A DNA stretch of 64,000 nucleotides, taken from contig NW_011887308.1 in NCBI RefSeq assembly GCF_000151315.2, positions 63,649-127,648 on the forward strand, read 5' to 3'. Shown piece by piece: positions 51,344 to 61,691 of the stretch; the first letter of the stretch is position 1, and each line of letters opens with the position of its first letter. Under the pieces are notes generated by a model. The model was given only the letters and a program-made list of their open reading frames with translations, had not been told where the DNA came from and made no database searches. The position numbers were made by a program, and so were the translations under genes. This stretch comes from Capsaspora owczarzaki ATCC 30864 (taxonomy: Eukaryota; Opisthokonta; Filasterea).

Positions 51344-52872
51344 TTAGGACGACGAGCCGTCGCTAGGGTGCGAAATAACCATCGATGATTCGGGAACAAG
51401 GTCGTACTGCTTGGCAAACTTGACGAATCGGCTGGTGAGCTGCGTTTGTTCCTCAAACTTGTCGTAGACTTGCCGGTGGTGGAAATAGGTGTGCGCAAAG
51501 ATTCGGTAGAGGCGACGAGCGATTGCCTGGAAGTGCTTAACAGATGTCTTTTGAATCGTTACTCTGTCCAGGCGGGGAAGAGGGAGGGTGGGGATTTTTT
51601 TTTCGGAATTGAGTCAACGGCGCTTTTCACGCCACCGAGAAAACCCTCGCCAAATAAATGGAAAACAAAAAAGCCAAGCGACATACCGACTTGGGAAAAA
51701 CTTGTTGCTATTCAGCTGGGCTGCAATGCTGTCCAGCGTGTGCACAATGTAGTCAATGGCGCTGCACTCCAGAGGTTGCTTGTGTGCGGCGCACAGATAC
51801 AGCAAGTCGTCTGTGGCTTTCATTTGCGGGCACGATCCAGGCGTGCAAGTGTCCTGAATCAGAAGCACGAGCGCGTTAAGCTCGAGGCAGAATTGTCTAC
51901 CGGCAACAGAGTCGAGGAGGCGGAGGAGATGAAACACACACAAAAAAAAGTGAGTTTCACCAACACAGGCATCAACGAATAATTCTACGCGTCAGTAGCG
52001 TCCCTTCGCATGCTTGGTGACTGTGACTGCCATCAATGTCATGCCCACAAAGCTTAAACAACCTCGAGCTGAGAGACACAACTGAATCTGGTTCGAAAGC
52101 CAACTCCAAATCACCCCACCTTCCACGATCCACCCTCGCTTTGATCAACCTGAAAGCTCTCCGGCTTCGGATGTCCTGGTTTTGTTGGGCTTACCGCAAG
52201 TGCTCGTACTGCCACACGTCTGCGTCCTGCAGCTCGGGGAGGGCAAGCAGCAGCTCAATCTCGCGGTCGACCGCCTCGTCGTAGGCCTCGGTGCTGGCAA
52301 ACGAAGCCTTCTTTGCAAGCAGCTCGGCGAGCTTGGCGTAGTGCGCACGGACGCCCTGCTGGATGAACTGCTGCACAGCCAGCGTCGTGTCCATGTCAGC
52401 GAGCGGCTGGTCGGGCCAGTTGTTGAACGCCTGTCGTCCAAACACAAACGGACGCAGCAAGTCATCCAACACGTCAGCAACAGCCAGTCAGCAACGACAA
52501 CAGGTGCGCAACGGCCGTCCCAGAGCAGAGCGCTTCTGCCAATGCTCAGGCAGTCAAAATTCAAAAAAAAAGAAAAAAAAAAGAAAAAGAAAACGTTGTT
52601 TATTTTATTTATTGTTGATTTTTTTTTGTATGGAGTTTGCATTACGCTTCTTTTTTTTTTTTTTTTCTTTTTTTGAATTTTTGGTGTATTGAGTTTGCAT
52701 TACGTCCCTTTCCGTTGGGTCGACAGCAACCCCCTGTTTCCCTCCATCATTGAGGTCGAGCAATGATCAGAATTCCTCGGTTAATACGAGTATGAAAGTG
52801 GGGGGGGGGGAATTGAAGTACCTCGCGCGTAGTGCCTGGGCGATTTCGTCGAACTACAGCTGCAGCAGCCAT
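51344..52872 (-). CDS. MOB4: MOB4/phocein, STRIPAK complex subunit, four exons
   Basis: MOB-fold adaptor of the STRIPAK phosphatase-kinase complex. Exons in transcript order: 52822-52872, 52195-52430, 51687-51896, 51344-51563; 238 residues, near the human 225. It reads through the family closely: [75 protein letters not shown] and [13 protein letters not shown]. Zinc ligands are visible as the cysteines of CTPGSC and the histidines of AHTYFHHR. It is closer to MOB4 than to MOB1 because of the CAAH-P-EC-AIDY block. Intron 1 holds A/T runs and a small duplication (see repeat). Confidence 0.95.
52629..52706. repeat. Short direct duplication in MOB4 intron 1
   Basis: The motif TGAGTTTGCATTACG-like (GGAGTTTGCATTACG in the first copy) occurs at about 52633-52647 and 52689-52703, each after a T-rich stretch; period about 56 bp. 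Confidence 0.75.
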
Positions 52873-53042
52873 TGCTATAAAATAAGAAAAGACTAAACCC
52901 ATCGCATCAGGAAAGGATCAATTGAATATTCAGGAACAAAAGGTTCGACGAGGAACACTGCGTGCAAGATGCATGCTCATAACAAGGTGTAGATCGAGAT
53001 CTAGTGATTACATTTCGCGTCCATCAGGCGCTTGCGACAAAA

Positions 53043-54368
53043 TCACTCCCACCAGGCCTCCAGACCGAGACCACTGTCTGACGCAGATCCAATCACCATG
53101 TATGGTCGTTTGTACGGGTCCTCTGCGCTGGCCTGTAGGGGGGGGGGAAAAAGAAGAGAAGTGCAAATGTAAAATGTGCGATGAGCTGTTGTTTGGTTTA
53201 ATCGACCGCAGCAAAAAAGGTTGCCCCCCCCCGTCCTTACCACAGTACGAGTGACGGCAATATCATTGTCTACAAAGCGAGGAGCTTCGGTATGTACTGG
53301 TGTCAGGTCTGAAAAGCGGTCTGCAACAACACGAAACCGAATTCGCGAGTCCGCCTCCATCCGCAACTCTTGCTCGGCAAACGTCCAAACGAATTCTTGC
53401 AGATCTGGGTTGCTGCATGGTGCAAAATTGCCACAACGCGAGAAGTTAGAGACGAGCACATTTCAAGCGCTGCGCTGCGAGACGATAAAACCCCCCCGCG
53501 CCTTCTTACAAGATTGTTCCCGGCTGAAGATTCTCTGCGGGGATGAAAACATCATCAAAAAACGTGCCGATATTCACTACCGACCGCGCAAAAAAAAAAG
53601 GCACGTTAGTTCACAGCAGCCAAAGCGACACGAGCAAACAAACAAGCGCTTGCTCACCAATGATGCCGCTAGGAATGCTCCGTCGGATGGTGCCGGAGAC
53701 GACCTCGCCTTCGAACGGACGGAATACAATTAATCGAAAGACCACTAACCAATGCCATAGATTTGTCATCGATTTTGTCGAGTGAGTGAGTGAGTGAGTG
53801 GTCAATGTCAATGGTCAGTGAGGCAATCCAATGGTACGGATTTGCTCATCGCCCCCATTCTTCTTGGATTCCCTTTTTTGCCCGTTGCGCCACCTGGCCG
53901 GGTCATCCCAATGGATGCATGAGCCAACCCCCCACCACACTGTGTGCTCTCATGTACGAACGCAGCAGGGCAGGTGGAAAAACGTTCGCTGCTCTGCGCG
54001 CTTTGGCTCGGCTGGTTTGCTCTGCAGCCCCTTCTCGCCCTCTTCTTACCCTCTGTTCGTGTGGATCCGTCCGATGAGACAATGTACGCGTCGCCAACCT
54101 CGGTCAGATCGTACAAGCAGATGCACAGCCCAATGTTGAGCACGACCTGCGCCACACAGAGTACGACTGTGAGCCAAACACACATGTCGAACGATGCATC
54201 TACACTCACCCACTCATTCACTCACTCACTCATTCACTCACTCATGCACACACTTACCTTGTTGGCGTAGAGTCGGTTGATTTCGTCTGCGATCGCCGTT
54301 TGAGGATCCTTTGCAAAGTCAGCGGGATGAATCCGAATCGTGTTTCGGAAGGTCGACACGACAAACAT
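53043..54368 (-). CDS. POLR3H: RNA polymerase III subunit RPC8 (RPB7 family), six exons
   Basis: Stalk subunit of RNA polymerase III, equivalent to yeast Rpc25. Exons in transcript order: 54258-54368, 54050-54146, 53658-53744, 53510-53576, 53241-53412, 53043-53132; 207 residues in frame (human 204). It starts MFVVSTFRNTIRIHP and continues VVLNIGLCICLYDLTEVGDA (SHS2 part), VFRLIVFRPFEGEVVSG and FFDDVFIPAENLQPG (S1/OB part), RIRFRVVADRF, and ends SDSGLGLEAWW, matching the human GLGLLSWW end. The gene is transcribed away from KXD1, and the transposon now lies between their starts. Confidence 0.96.
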
Positions 54369-54651
54369 GCTTTGGAGGTGAGCGAACAAAGTGGGACTGA
54401 GCACAGACAGATCAAGATATAAGAGACTGTGCAACGTACTGTATGCAATTGTGGAAGTCTGTAGAACGGGGGAAATTCAACATTGGAAGCGGCTCGATTT
54501 ACTATGAACGAATGCACAGTCATTCATGATCGTACCATGCTAGTGAACCACCAGACCTCATCTCGTTCCGTTGTGTAGAGTGGCAGCTAGCTTTGAGCCA
54601 TTGCCAGACGAAATCGAAATCCCCCCACAGTTTTAGTCTACAGTCTACATT
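54369..54651. promoter_or_regulatory. POLR3H side of the original divergent promoter region
   Basis: The 283 bp between the POLR3H ATG and the transposon. With the 46 bp on the other side of the element, about 330 bp would originally have separated the POLR3H and KXD1 start codons, implying a compact divergent promoter. No specific motif identified. Confidence 0.5.
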
Positions 54652-54653
54652 TA

Positions 54654-54689
54654 CAGTGTTCGGCAATGGTGATGGAACACTCGTGCGGA
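54654..54689 (+). repeat. Left terminal inverted repeat of the Tc1-type element
   Basis: 36 bp starting CAGTGTTCGGCAATGGTGAT; matches the reverse complement of 57388-57423 with one mismatch. Confidence 0.97.
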
Positions 54690-54994
54690 AAGATTGAACG
54701 AGTGGACTTTGGTATTGAACACACATGTTTTGAACATTTCTTAATCGACATTGCTGCAATCGGTTTTGAACAATGTGAGCATTGGACAAAGTTGATCCGG
54801 ACAAAAATGCAAATAACTTTGAACAGCACCCGTTGAACAGCCGCTTTTGAACAACAAGGTCCGAACGACACTGCGACATTGAAAAAACCGTGACTCGCGA
54901 TTGGACAAAGAGTTTTTCACATTGAACACTGCACTCTAAATAATGAACGCTGCCTACTTTGGCACCTGAACAGTCCTGCATTCGCCAACGAGTG

Positions 54995-56944
54995 ATGCCC
55001 GTACACGCCAACGACGACCAGGAGATTGCCCAAGCTACCCCTCGCAAGCGCCAGCGCATGTCCCTGGACTTGCGCAGGCAGATTGTTGCATTGCGCGACG
55101 AGGACTTGTGCACCTTTCGCGAGATTACAGACTATCTTGATGTCCCGGTCGCAACCGCGCACAATGTGTGCACCAAGTTTCGCGAGACTGGTATCATAGA
55201 GCCTCGTGCCTCCAAGCCGCCCAATCGGACAGTCGTGACGAGGGAAATGGAGGAATTCCTGGCGGAAGAAATCGACAAGGACTGCGCCGTGACCAACGGC
55301 ATGCTGGCCGACAAGTTGCACGAGAAGTTTGATGTGAAAGTCAACGCGACGACAATCGGTCGGCATGTCAAGCGCATGGGCATTGATTTCAAGATGATCT
55401 ATGAGCAGGTCACTCGCAAAAACTCGATGGTGGTCAAAATGAAGCGCCAAGAGTGGTTTCAGGACTTGGCCAATGCGAACATTCCCCAATCGCGCATCTT
55501 CTACGTCGATGAGTGTGGCTTCAACATTAACATGCATCGCAGCCGTGGGCGTGCTCCGAAGGGCAAGCGCGCGATCAAGAACGTCGATTCCATTCGTGCT
55601 CCGAACTGGACACTAATTTGTGTGATTGGCGATACGGGTGTCGTGCACTACGACATCCACCACGGCCCTGTCAACCAGCATGTATTCCAACGGACGATGG
55701 TCAAGTTTATTCACGTGCTGGAACTTGAGCCACACACTGCCGGCGACTCCTTCCGCGACGACGAAGACCACGGCGCGAGCGACGATGAGCACGATAGCGA
55801 CCAGGCTCCAGAGCAAGAGCTCGAGGATGAAGGGTCTGCCAAGTATGTCGAGTTTCACGGGAAGGTTCTGAGCGCAGTGGAGCCATCACAGAGCGAGCAC
55901 AACAACAGCAATCACACCCACCACCACCACAACCACAACAACAACAGCAGCTCGAGTGCTCCAGCGCCCTCCTCTTCTTCTGCCCCTGCACCTCCCAGTA
56001 CCGGCGCTGGGACATCGATGCAGCATGCTGGACCATCAGCGCAGCATGCCGGCACGTTGACGCAGCATGCCGCAGCCTCATCCACTTCGGATCGTGCTGC
56101 AGACGGTGTGTCGCTCCATGCACAGCAACGTACGCAGCCGCGAGATACTCATGCGGCGTCGGAACTACTACGACGCCGGCGTGGTCGGCTACCGCGAGGG
56201 CACCATCGCTCAACAGCTTTTACAGACGACATCCAGGATGAGGACAACTCTGCCGACGACGTTGGGCAGTGGTCTTCCGCAGCAGCAGCAGCAGCAGCAA
56301 GTCACCCAGCATCCTCCACAGGCACCTCTTCCCTGCGACATCCAATGCGGACGCGTCGTCTCCAACAACTTGTGCAGCCGTCATCCCAAACTTCAGCCCG
56401 CGCTGCAGCACCCAGACGCACATCCACCTACACCTACCCTCCCGCTGTTGAAGCCCTATGGACGAACGATGCCGACGACGACGACGATGATGATGATGAC
56501 GACGATGAGGAAGCTTATCACCCTTCCCAGGCCGAATGCTTTCAAGACGAGGCGGAGGAAGGCAACGACAACGCAGATTTGCTGATCGCATCGGAAGAGA
56601 AGTACGGCCGCTCTTTCCCGCGAGATGGCAGAACGTACAAGGCGTGGATTGTGATGGACAATGCGAGCTTCCACAAAACAGCCAGCCTGCGCAACTACTT
56701 TTGGCGTAGGAACTACCGTCTGCTGTATCTTCCGCCGTACTCGTCATTCCTCAACCCGATTGAATATGTTTTTGGCAAGATTAAATCTTGCTTCAAGCGC
56801 ACTCCTCTGAAAAAAGGCGAGAAAGTCCATCGCCGCATTGAAGATGCTGTTCGCCAAGTGTCGGCGCAAAATTGCAGCCGCTCCATTGTCCATGTCAGCA
56901 AGTATGCCTTCCCTTGTGCGCAGCTCGAAGATATCAAGGATTAA
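54995..56944 (+). CDS. Tc1/mariner superfamily transposase with a large insertion in the catalytic domain
   Basis: 649 residues from the ATG at 54995; the frame is open a little further upstream without an ATG. The N-terminal about 120 residues form paired helix-turn-helix DNA-binding regions (MSLDLRRQIVALRDEDLCTF onward). The DDE residues are D172 (FYVDECGF), D555 (WIVMDNASFHK) and E590 (LNPIEYVFGK), a DD34E spacing for the last pair. D172 and D555 are 383 residues apart, where Tc1 relatives have roughly 90. The extra 290 or so residues are low complexity: acidic, His/Asn/Ser-rich and Arg-rich stretches, including a run of eleven Asp near 515. Otherwise the catalytic signature is complete and the frame unbroken. 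Confidence 0.93.
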   Translation: MPVHANDDQEIAQATPRKRQRMSLDLRRQIVALRDEDLCTFREITDYLDVPVATAHNVCTKFRETGIIEPRASKPPNRTVVTREMEEFLAEEIDKDCAVTNGMLADKLHEKFDVKVNATTIGRHVKRMGIDFKMIYEQVTRKNSMVVKMKRQEWFQDLANANIPQSRIFYVDECGFNINMHRSRGRAPKGKRAIKNVDSIRAPNWTLICVIGDTGVVHYDIHHGPVNQHVFQRTMVKFIHVLELEPHTAGDSFRDDEDHGASDDEHDSDQAPEQELEDEGSAKYVEFHGKVLSAVEPSQSEHNNSNHTHHHHNHNNNSSSSAPAPSSSSAPAPPSTGAGTSMQHAGPSAQHAGTLTQHAAASSTSDRAADGVSLHAQQRTQPRDTHAASELLRRRRGRLPRGHHRSTAFTDDIQDEDNSADDVGQWSSAAAAAAASHPASSTGTSSLRHPMRTRRLQQLVQPSSQTSARAAAPRRTSTYTYPPAVEALWTNDADDDDDDDDDDDEEAYHPSQAECFQDEAEEGNDNADLLIASEEKYGRSFPRDGRTYKAWIVMDNASFHKTASLRNYFWRRNYRLLYLPPYSSFLNPIEYVFGKIKSCFKRTPLKKGEKVHRRIEDAVRQVSAQNCSRSIVHVSKYAFPCAQLEDIKD

Positions 56945-57387
56945 ATACACTAGCTTGATGCTCTTCCAACCGAGCTTTCCAGCGAGGTGATGATGACTAC
57001 AGTAAAAAAAAAAAACCAAAAAAAAAAACCAAAACCCAAGCGAGAATAAAAAAATTCTGTGTTTTGCTTTTGCGTGCTTTTGTAAATATGATCTTTTTGA
57101 CATGTCCACCATGCTTGGAGATGCCGGGAAGCTGCGATAAACCACTCCTTTGAGATTGCATGACTGTTCAATCTGGCATGTTCGGTGCCGTGGAGAAGCT
57201 TGTCCAGTCATTGCAGAACATTGTTCAATTCACTTGGTTCGATTGCCATGGGCAGGTCGTTCACTTCGAATTGCAGCAACGTTCAGTACGACTATGTTCA
57301 CTCCCACGTTTGTTCGGTCAGAATTGTTCATTTTACGTTTGTTCAAATCAATTCTGTTCAATCGCCAAACGCACAAAGTTCGATTGG

Positions 57388-57423
57388 TCCGCACAAGTGT
57401 TCCATCACCATTGCCGAACACTG
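57388..57423 (-). repeat. Right terminal inverted repeat of the Tc1-type element
   Basis: Reverse complement of the left end with one mismatch; followed by the TA target duplication at 57424-57425. Confidence 0.97.
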
Positions 57424-57471
57424 TATCATACTTCCCTATCTATTCAGTCCAACAGAAACACACACAACAAA

Positions 57472-58312
57472 ATGACAGACGAGCTGTCTGGACAAGCACC
57501 TCCACCACCGCCATTGGACGCGAGCACCGTGTTTGCCAACAAGATTACTTCGGGCATCGATCACGGCGCCGTCAAGGACATGCTACGGCAGCAGCGGCTA
57601 ATGTGAGCACACCCCCCCCAACTCTTGTTGATCTTGCGATGGGTGCACCCGTCGGACGCAAAGCGGGGGCCGCAAGCAACAGCGGGAGGGACTGCACTGA
57701 ACTTGGGGCTTGCTTTGGGCTGGAGCAGACTCGGTCGCTTTGAGCGGACGAACGCGCGGCTGTCCCGCTTCAACGAGCATCTGGACAGCGTGCTTGGAGC
57801 TCACACTGCTCGGTTCAAGTCATACACACACCAGCTGGTGGACGCCAAGAAAGACCTCGAGTCCATCTTTCGTCGCATTCGGTGAGGCGCTTTTTGTGTT
57901 TTGTTGTTGGATCGCGTTGATGCTGAGCATTTGTTCAGTGAGGAATTCAACAAGAAGGATGTTCATGATTTCAACAAAATCGAGGCGACTCTGTTTGTTG
58001 ATACTTGGACGGCGCCGAGCGTCGGTGGATGTTGAACATCTCTCATCACTCACCGCGAGTTCGTTCTCTGCTGTCAGTGCATTGCGGGCCAAGCTCACTC
58101 AGCAGTATCCCGAGGCCTTCTTTGGGCTGGAGATGCCCGGCAACATTTCAGATGACGACGATGATGATTATGGCGACGAGGACGAAGAGCACGACCCAAG
58201 GTCGAAGACAGCTGCACGACCACAACACCCAGTCGAGCAGGAATCAGCCGCGACCGAGTCAAGCGAGGTGGCCGCTCCAGCCGATGATGGTGCTGCGCCT
58301 GATTCGGCGTGA
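57472..58312 (+). CDS. KXD1: KxDL motif protein 1, BORC subunit, three exons
   Basis: Small coiled-coil subunit of BORC, the complex that couples lysosomes to ARL8 and kinesin. Exons 57472-57602, 57729-57881 and 58078-58312 give 172 residues (human 176). The conserved centre matches human KXD1: ILGRFERTNARLSRFNEHL, KDLESIFRRIR, then KLTQQYPEAF, with both introns placed where homology requires. The N-terminus is Pro-rich, and the C-terminus is acidic with an Asp run. The Tc1-type transposon ends 48 bp before the ATG, so the proximal promoter has been displaced or replaced by transposon sequence. Confidence 0.95.
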
Positions 58313-58404
58313 GAACTGCTGAGGGCCACTTTGGCGCACCCGACACCAGACCAAATGCGGTTCATTCGAGTTGAACTTCATGCTAACACTTTCAACACAC
58401 TTCT

Positions 58405-59028
58405 TCAGCCTTCCAATCCCGCCGAAAGCCTTCTGAATCGCGCCATCAACCTTACATAACGAGTGACCTTCGATCTGGAACTTTGACACGCCGACAGATT
58501 CATTCCTTGTTCAGTTTTCAGGTTGTTCGAGTTCTGACATCTCAATGAATTGCACGGCGCTCTGGCATCTTCCAGCCGCTCTTCTTGCTGAACGTTATCT
58601 GCACGAGTTTCATACTGCAGAGCCAGTTGTTCACTTTCTGCTGCGCGGGCGGCTGCAGCAAGCTCGTTGAGGCGCTGGCGTTCCTTTCGGTCGGCTGCAA
58701 TAGCTTTCGTCATTTCAGCGATCTCTGCTCGGAGTCCTGCTCGCTCGTCGGTCACCTCGTTGGGCGGCTGATTGGCTTGCTGGTCACCTTGCCTGGCTGG
58801 CTCGTTGACTGGCGCGTTGGCTCGCTCGTTGGCTGGCTGCTCCGCTGGCTGCTCGTCTGGCTGCAACTGGTCTGCGGCTCGAACTGCTTCGCGTGTTGCT
58901 GACTCCTCCAAGCGAGGGCGCACAATCTCATGTGGTGGGCGGTCTTGAGTGGGCGAGGCAAGTCGGCGAAGTTGCTGCTGTGGGGCGCTGCTTTGGCTGC
59001 CTTGGCTGTATTGGCTGGAATCAGACAT
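58405..59028 (-). CDS. Stand-alone N-terminal module of the Crinkler/RHS-like family, partial copy
   Basis: 207-residue frame beginning MSDSSQYSQGSQSSAPQQQL. The first 125 or so residues are nearly identical to the first exon of the gene at 61692-63891: the SPTQDRPPHEIVRPRLEES block, NEPARQGDQQANQPPNEV and a coiled coil (RAGLRAEIAEMTKAIAADRK). After about residue 150 it diverges, and no NTPase exon follows: KXD1 ends 92 bp beyond. It is a partial copy of the array unit. It could still make a short coiled-coil protein, or be a relic. Its ATG overlaps the stop of the neighbouring gene by 8 bp. Confidence 0.6.
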   Translation of the reverse strand: MSDSSQYSQGSQSSAPQQQLRRLASPTQDRPPHEIVRPRLEESATREAVRAADQLQPDEQPAEQPANERANAPVNEPARQGDQQANQPPNEVTDERAGLRAEIAEMTKAIAADRKERQRLNELAAAARAAESEQLALQYETRADNVQQEERLEDARAPCNSLRCQNSNNLKTEQGMNLSACQSSRSKVTRYVRLMARFRRLSAGLEG

Positions 59029-61406
59029 TTGGGGGGGGGGGCGGGGAATGACTGACCACCCAATGCAAGTTCAGTGAGAGTCCAATGGATTCCCCTGTTT
59101 GGTGAGCAGCCGCTTGGATTTGGGGTCGATGTGTTGACCAGCATTTGAAGGGAGCGGTACCGTTGAACAACCGCTCCGTCTCCGCCCTCCTCCAACAAGG
59201 TCTCTTTGAATGCACTTTACTTAATACGACAGAAAACAATGCCAAAGGTGGGATCAGCGGGTTGTAGGGGTTGGGGGGGATCCTGCGCGTGAAGGAAATA
59301 CACAAAGCAAATTGCTGAACGCGCTGGACATTTGCAGGTATTGCCTGTCTATCCTGAAACACGTGAGCATCGATAGTGTGGTATGGCTGCTCCGGAAAAG
59401 TCTCGAAAATATCCACGGGCACCACGAAGTACAGTTGGGGAACGCGATCAGCTGGCATTCGTTGAATGGCCTCGCTCAATCGTTGCGCTTTGACAGGATG
59501 GTCTTGACTGACGGTCATCTGCAGGAACGTGTGAGGCGAAATGATGGCGTCGATGGCCGGATGGTTGCCGGAGGATGGACGAAAGTAACGGTTCTGGAGA
59601 TGGAGATCAACGTCGTCAAGTTTGTGAAAGCGGACATATGTGAGCTGCGGAATGGTCAGAGAGGACTCAGGCGCTTGGGCGTTGGACAAGTTACGAATTC
59701 GGAAAGTGCCACCCTGACAGATGAGACGATGGGCGAACCTCTCAAGCAGATGTCCGCGAAGCGCCGCAGTCTCTCCAAACGCGGCAGACGCACTTAAAAA
59801 GGTGATGAGATGATCGTATTCGGCTTCATACACACGATCCAGAAATCGGTCGGCCACCCAGTCAGACGCAAACACGAGGCGGGGGCGCTGGAACGGTTCG
59901 GACTCGGATTGGAGATCGATGTGAAGGATTCGGTGGGATATATCCTGCTCTCCAGCGATCTGACCCACGGCGTCACGAATAGCCGCGACCGTGCAACGGT
60001 GAAGCGCCTCCTGTAAAAGCCATTCGGCCATCTCCAGAGTCATATAAAGATTGAGCACATGTCGTGCGATGCCGCCCCAACGATGAAACCGCTCCTCGGC
60101 AGCTTGCACTTGCTCTAGATCCAGGTTTAGCTGGCGCATACATGCAAGAAGCTCGTCCCACGACCACACTGGCATGGACATCATGGGATAGGAGGTGTAC
60201 TCGAGCTCCTTGTAAATTTTGCGGCATAGTGGTGTGACGAGCAGGGTGTAGGCATTGTAGAAACCAGGTGCGTGGCCATCGACAAGGTACCAGACGTTGG
60301 GGCGACGGTTCTGAAGGATGTCTCGGAAGCTGTCGAAAGTGCCCAGCAACACATTCCCATCCGTTTGAAGAAGGTATCTGTCCGTGGTTGGCTTCACTGC
60401 AGGCTCGTACACCACAGTCAGCGGACGGTGTTGCTGAAACAAGCGATAGACAAAGTATGCCGAAAAGAAGGTCTTGCCAATGCCTGGATTGCCGGTGACA
60501 ATACGCCCGTTTTTTTGCGCAGGATTCGCAGATGGGTTGATGATTGCGTCGAAAAGTCCATAGTAGCAGCTGCGGACCATGAGGACTGACCCCAGCAAGT
60601 AGTTCCCCAGCCAGAACACGCCGTCAGGAAGAGTCAAGAATCTCGTTTCATTGGGTTGAAGCGGCTGGTCTGGGTCACCATTCACCTCGACCATCTGGTT
60701 GGTGACAGGATCCAATCGAAAGACCCGCTCGGTCACTTGGCCGGCGTGAAGGGCTTGCCAAAATCTGACAAGCGGGTCAGTGTCTGGCACTACCCAAAAT
60801 CGCGAGAGCAAAAGTGAGCACTTTTCAACGTCGCGCCTTTCAGCACAAGCATCTCGATAGAATGGACGGCATACATTGATTCGAGGGTTGGAAGGCTGGG
60901 GCTGGGGTCAGGGCGAACAGGCGTATGCGAGTTGCTGCAAGTGCCGCGCTTGTGCTGCCGATGACTGCCATGACATCGTCTGCGCGAGTTTCATACTGCA
61001 GAGCCAGTTGTTCATTTTCTGCTGCGCGGGCGGCTGCAGCGCGCTGTCGGAGCGTCTGCCTTTCAGCTTCGTCGGCTGCCAGAGTTTGGGTCATTTCAGC
61101 GATCTCTGCTCGGAGTCCGGCTCGCTCGTCGGTCACCTCGTTGGCCGGCTGATTGGCTTGCTGGTCACCTTGCCTGGCTTGCGCGTTGGCTTGCGCGTTG
61201 GCTTGCGCGTTGGCAGGCAACTCGTTTGTGGCTCGAACTCGGCCAGCTTGCATGTCTGTTCCGCGGCTTGCGTGCTCCTCCAAGCGAGGGCGCAAAATCT
61301 CATGTAGTGGGCGGTCTTGAGTGGGCGAGGCAGGTCGGACGGCGCCACGAAGTTGCTGCTGCTGGTCGCTTGAAGCTGTGTGGCGGGACAGGTTGAGATC
61401 TGCCAT
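59021..61406 (-). CDS. Crinkler/RHS-like NTPase with nuclease-like domain, copy 2
   Basis: Two exons, 60875-61406 and 59021-60789, joined in phase 1 across an 85-bp intron (GTATGC donor); 766 residues. Exon 1 codes MADLNLSRHTASS, a Gln/Asn/Ala-rich stretch with a short ANAQ repeat, and a coiled coil. Exon 2 starts LPDTDPLVRFWQAL and holds a P-loop NTPase (Walker A GNPGIGKT at about 277-284, Walker B-like WYLVDG, MPVWSWDELLACMRQ, RWGGIARHVL), all typical of the Crinkler/RHS family. A C-terminal region follows with LLERFAHRLI, AIDAIISPHTFLQMTVSQDH and LYFVVPVDIF, resembling the restriction-enzyme-like fold reported for such proteins. The last 60 or so residues extend beyond the end of copy 1 and are unrelated to it. 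No signal peptide or LxLFLAK-type header is seen. Confidence 0.8.
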
Positions 61407-61654
61407 TTTTGGAAGACAAAATGAACAAAAACAATGAGCTATTGATACCTCAACATCGACCACAGCCCCTCTTCTCTCGATCCCAATACAAGTTCAGTAA
61501 GAGTCCAATAGATTCCCCTGCTTGGTGAACATTCGCTTGGATGCGGGGTTGATGTTGATGGACATTGGAAGGACTGTATCACTGAATTCGAAAAAGAGCA
61601 GAGGAACGCACCACCTTTTCAGCATGAACCCCGTTCGAATTCTGTGAAAAGGCT

Positions 61655-61660
61655 TTTATT
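61655..61660 (-). terminator. AATAAA polyadenylation signal of the copy-1 gene
   Basis: AATAAA on the minus strand 31 bp after the stop at 61692. The corresponding stretch after copy 2 (near 59220) is similar but lacks the exact hexamer. Confidence 0.55.
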
Positions 61661-61691
61661 CGACATAACAGGAAATGCAAAATTGGTGGGA

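Larger units (their letters stand above)
54654..57423 (+). mobile_element. Tc1/mariner-type DNA transposon, complete-looking, 2770 bp
   Basis: Ends begin CAGTGTTCGG and form inverted repeats of 36 bp with one mismatch. A TA duplication flanks the element (54652-54653 and 57424-57425), as expected for the family. One long uninterrupted transposase frame lies inside. Both subterminal regions are packed with short GAACA-like motifs pointing inward. It lies 46 bp upstream of the KXD1 ATG. The near-perfect ends and open frame suggest a recent insertion. Confidence 0.95.

Noticed and set aside
54520-55113. Minus-strand open frame across the transposon's left end
   Set aside because: It crosses the TA target site and the inverted repeat and overlaps the transposase start; it arises from the subterminal repeats.
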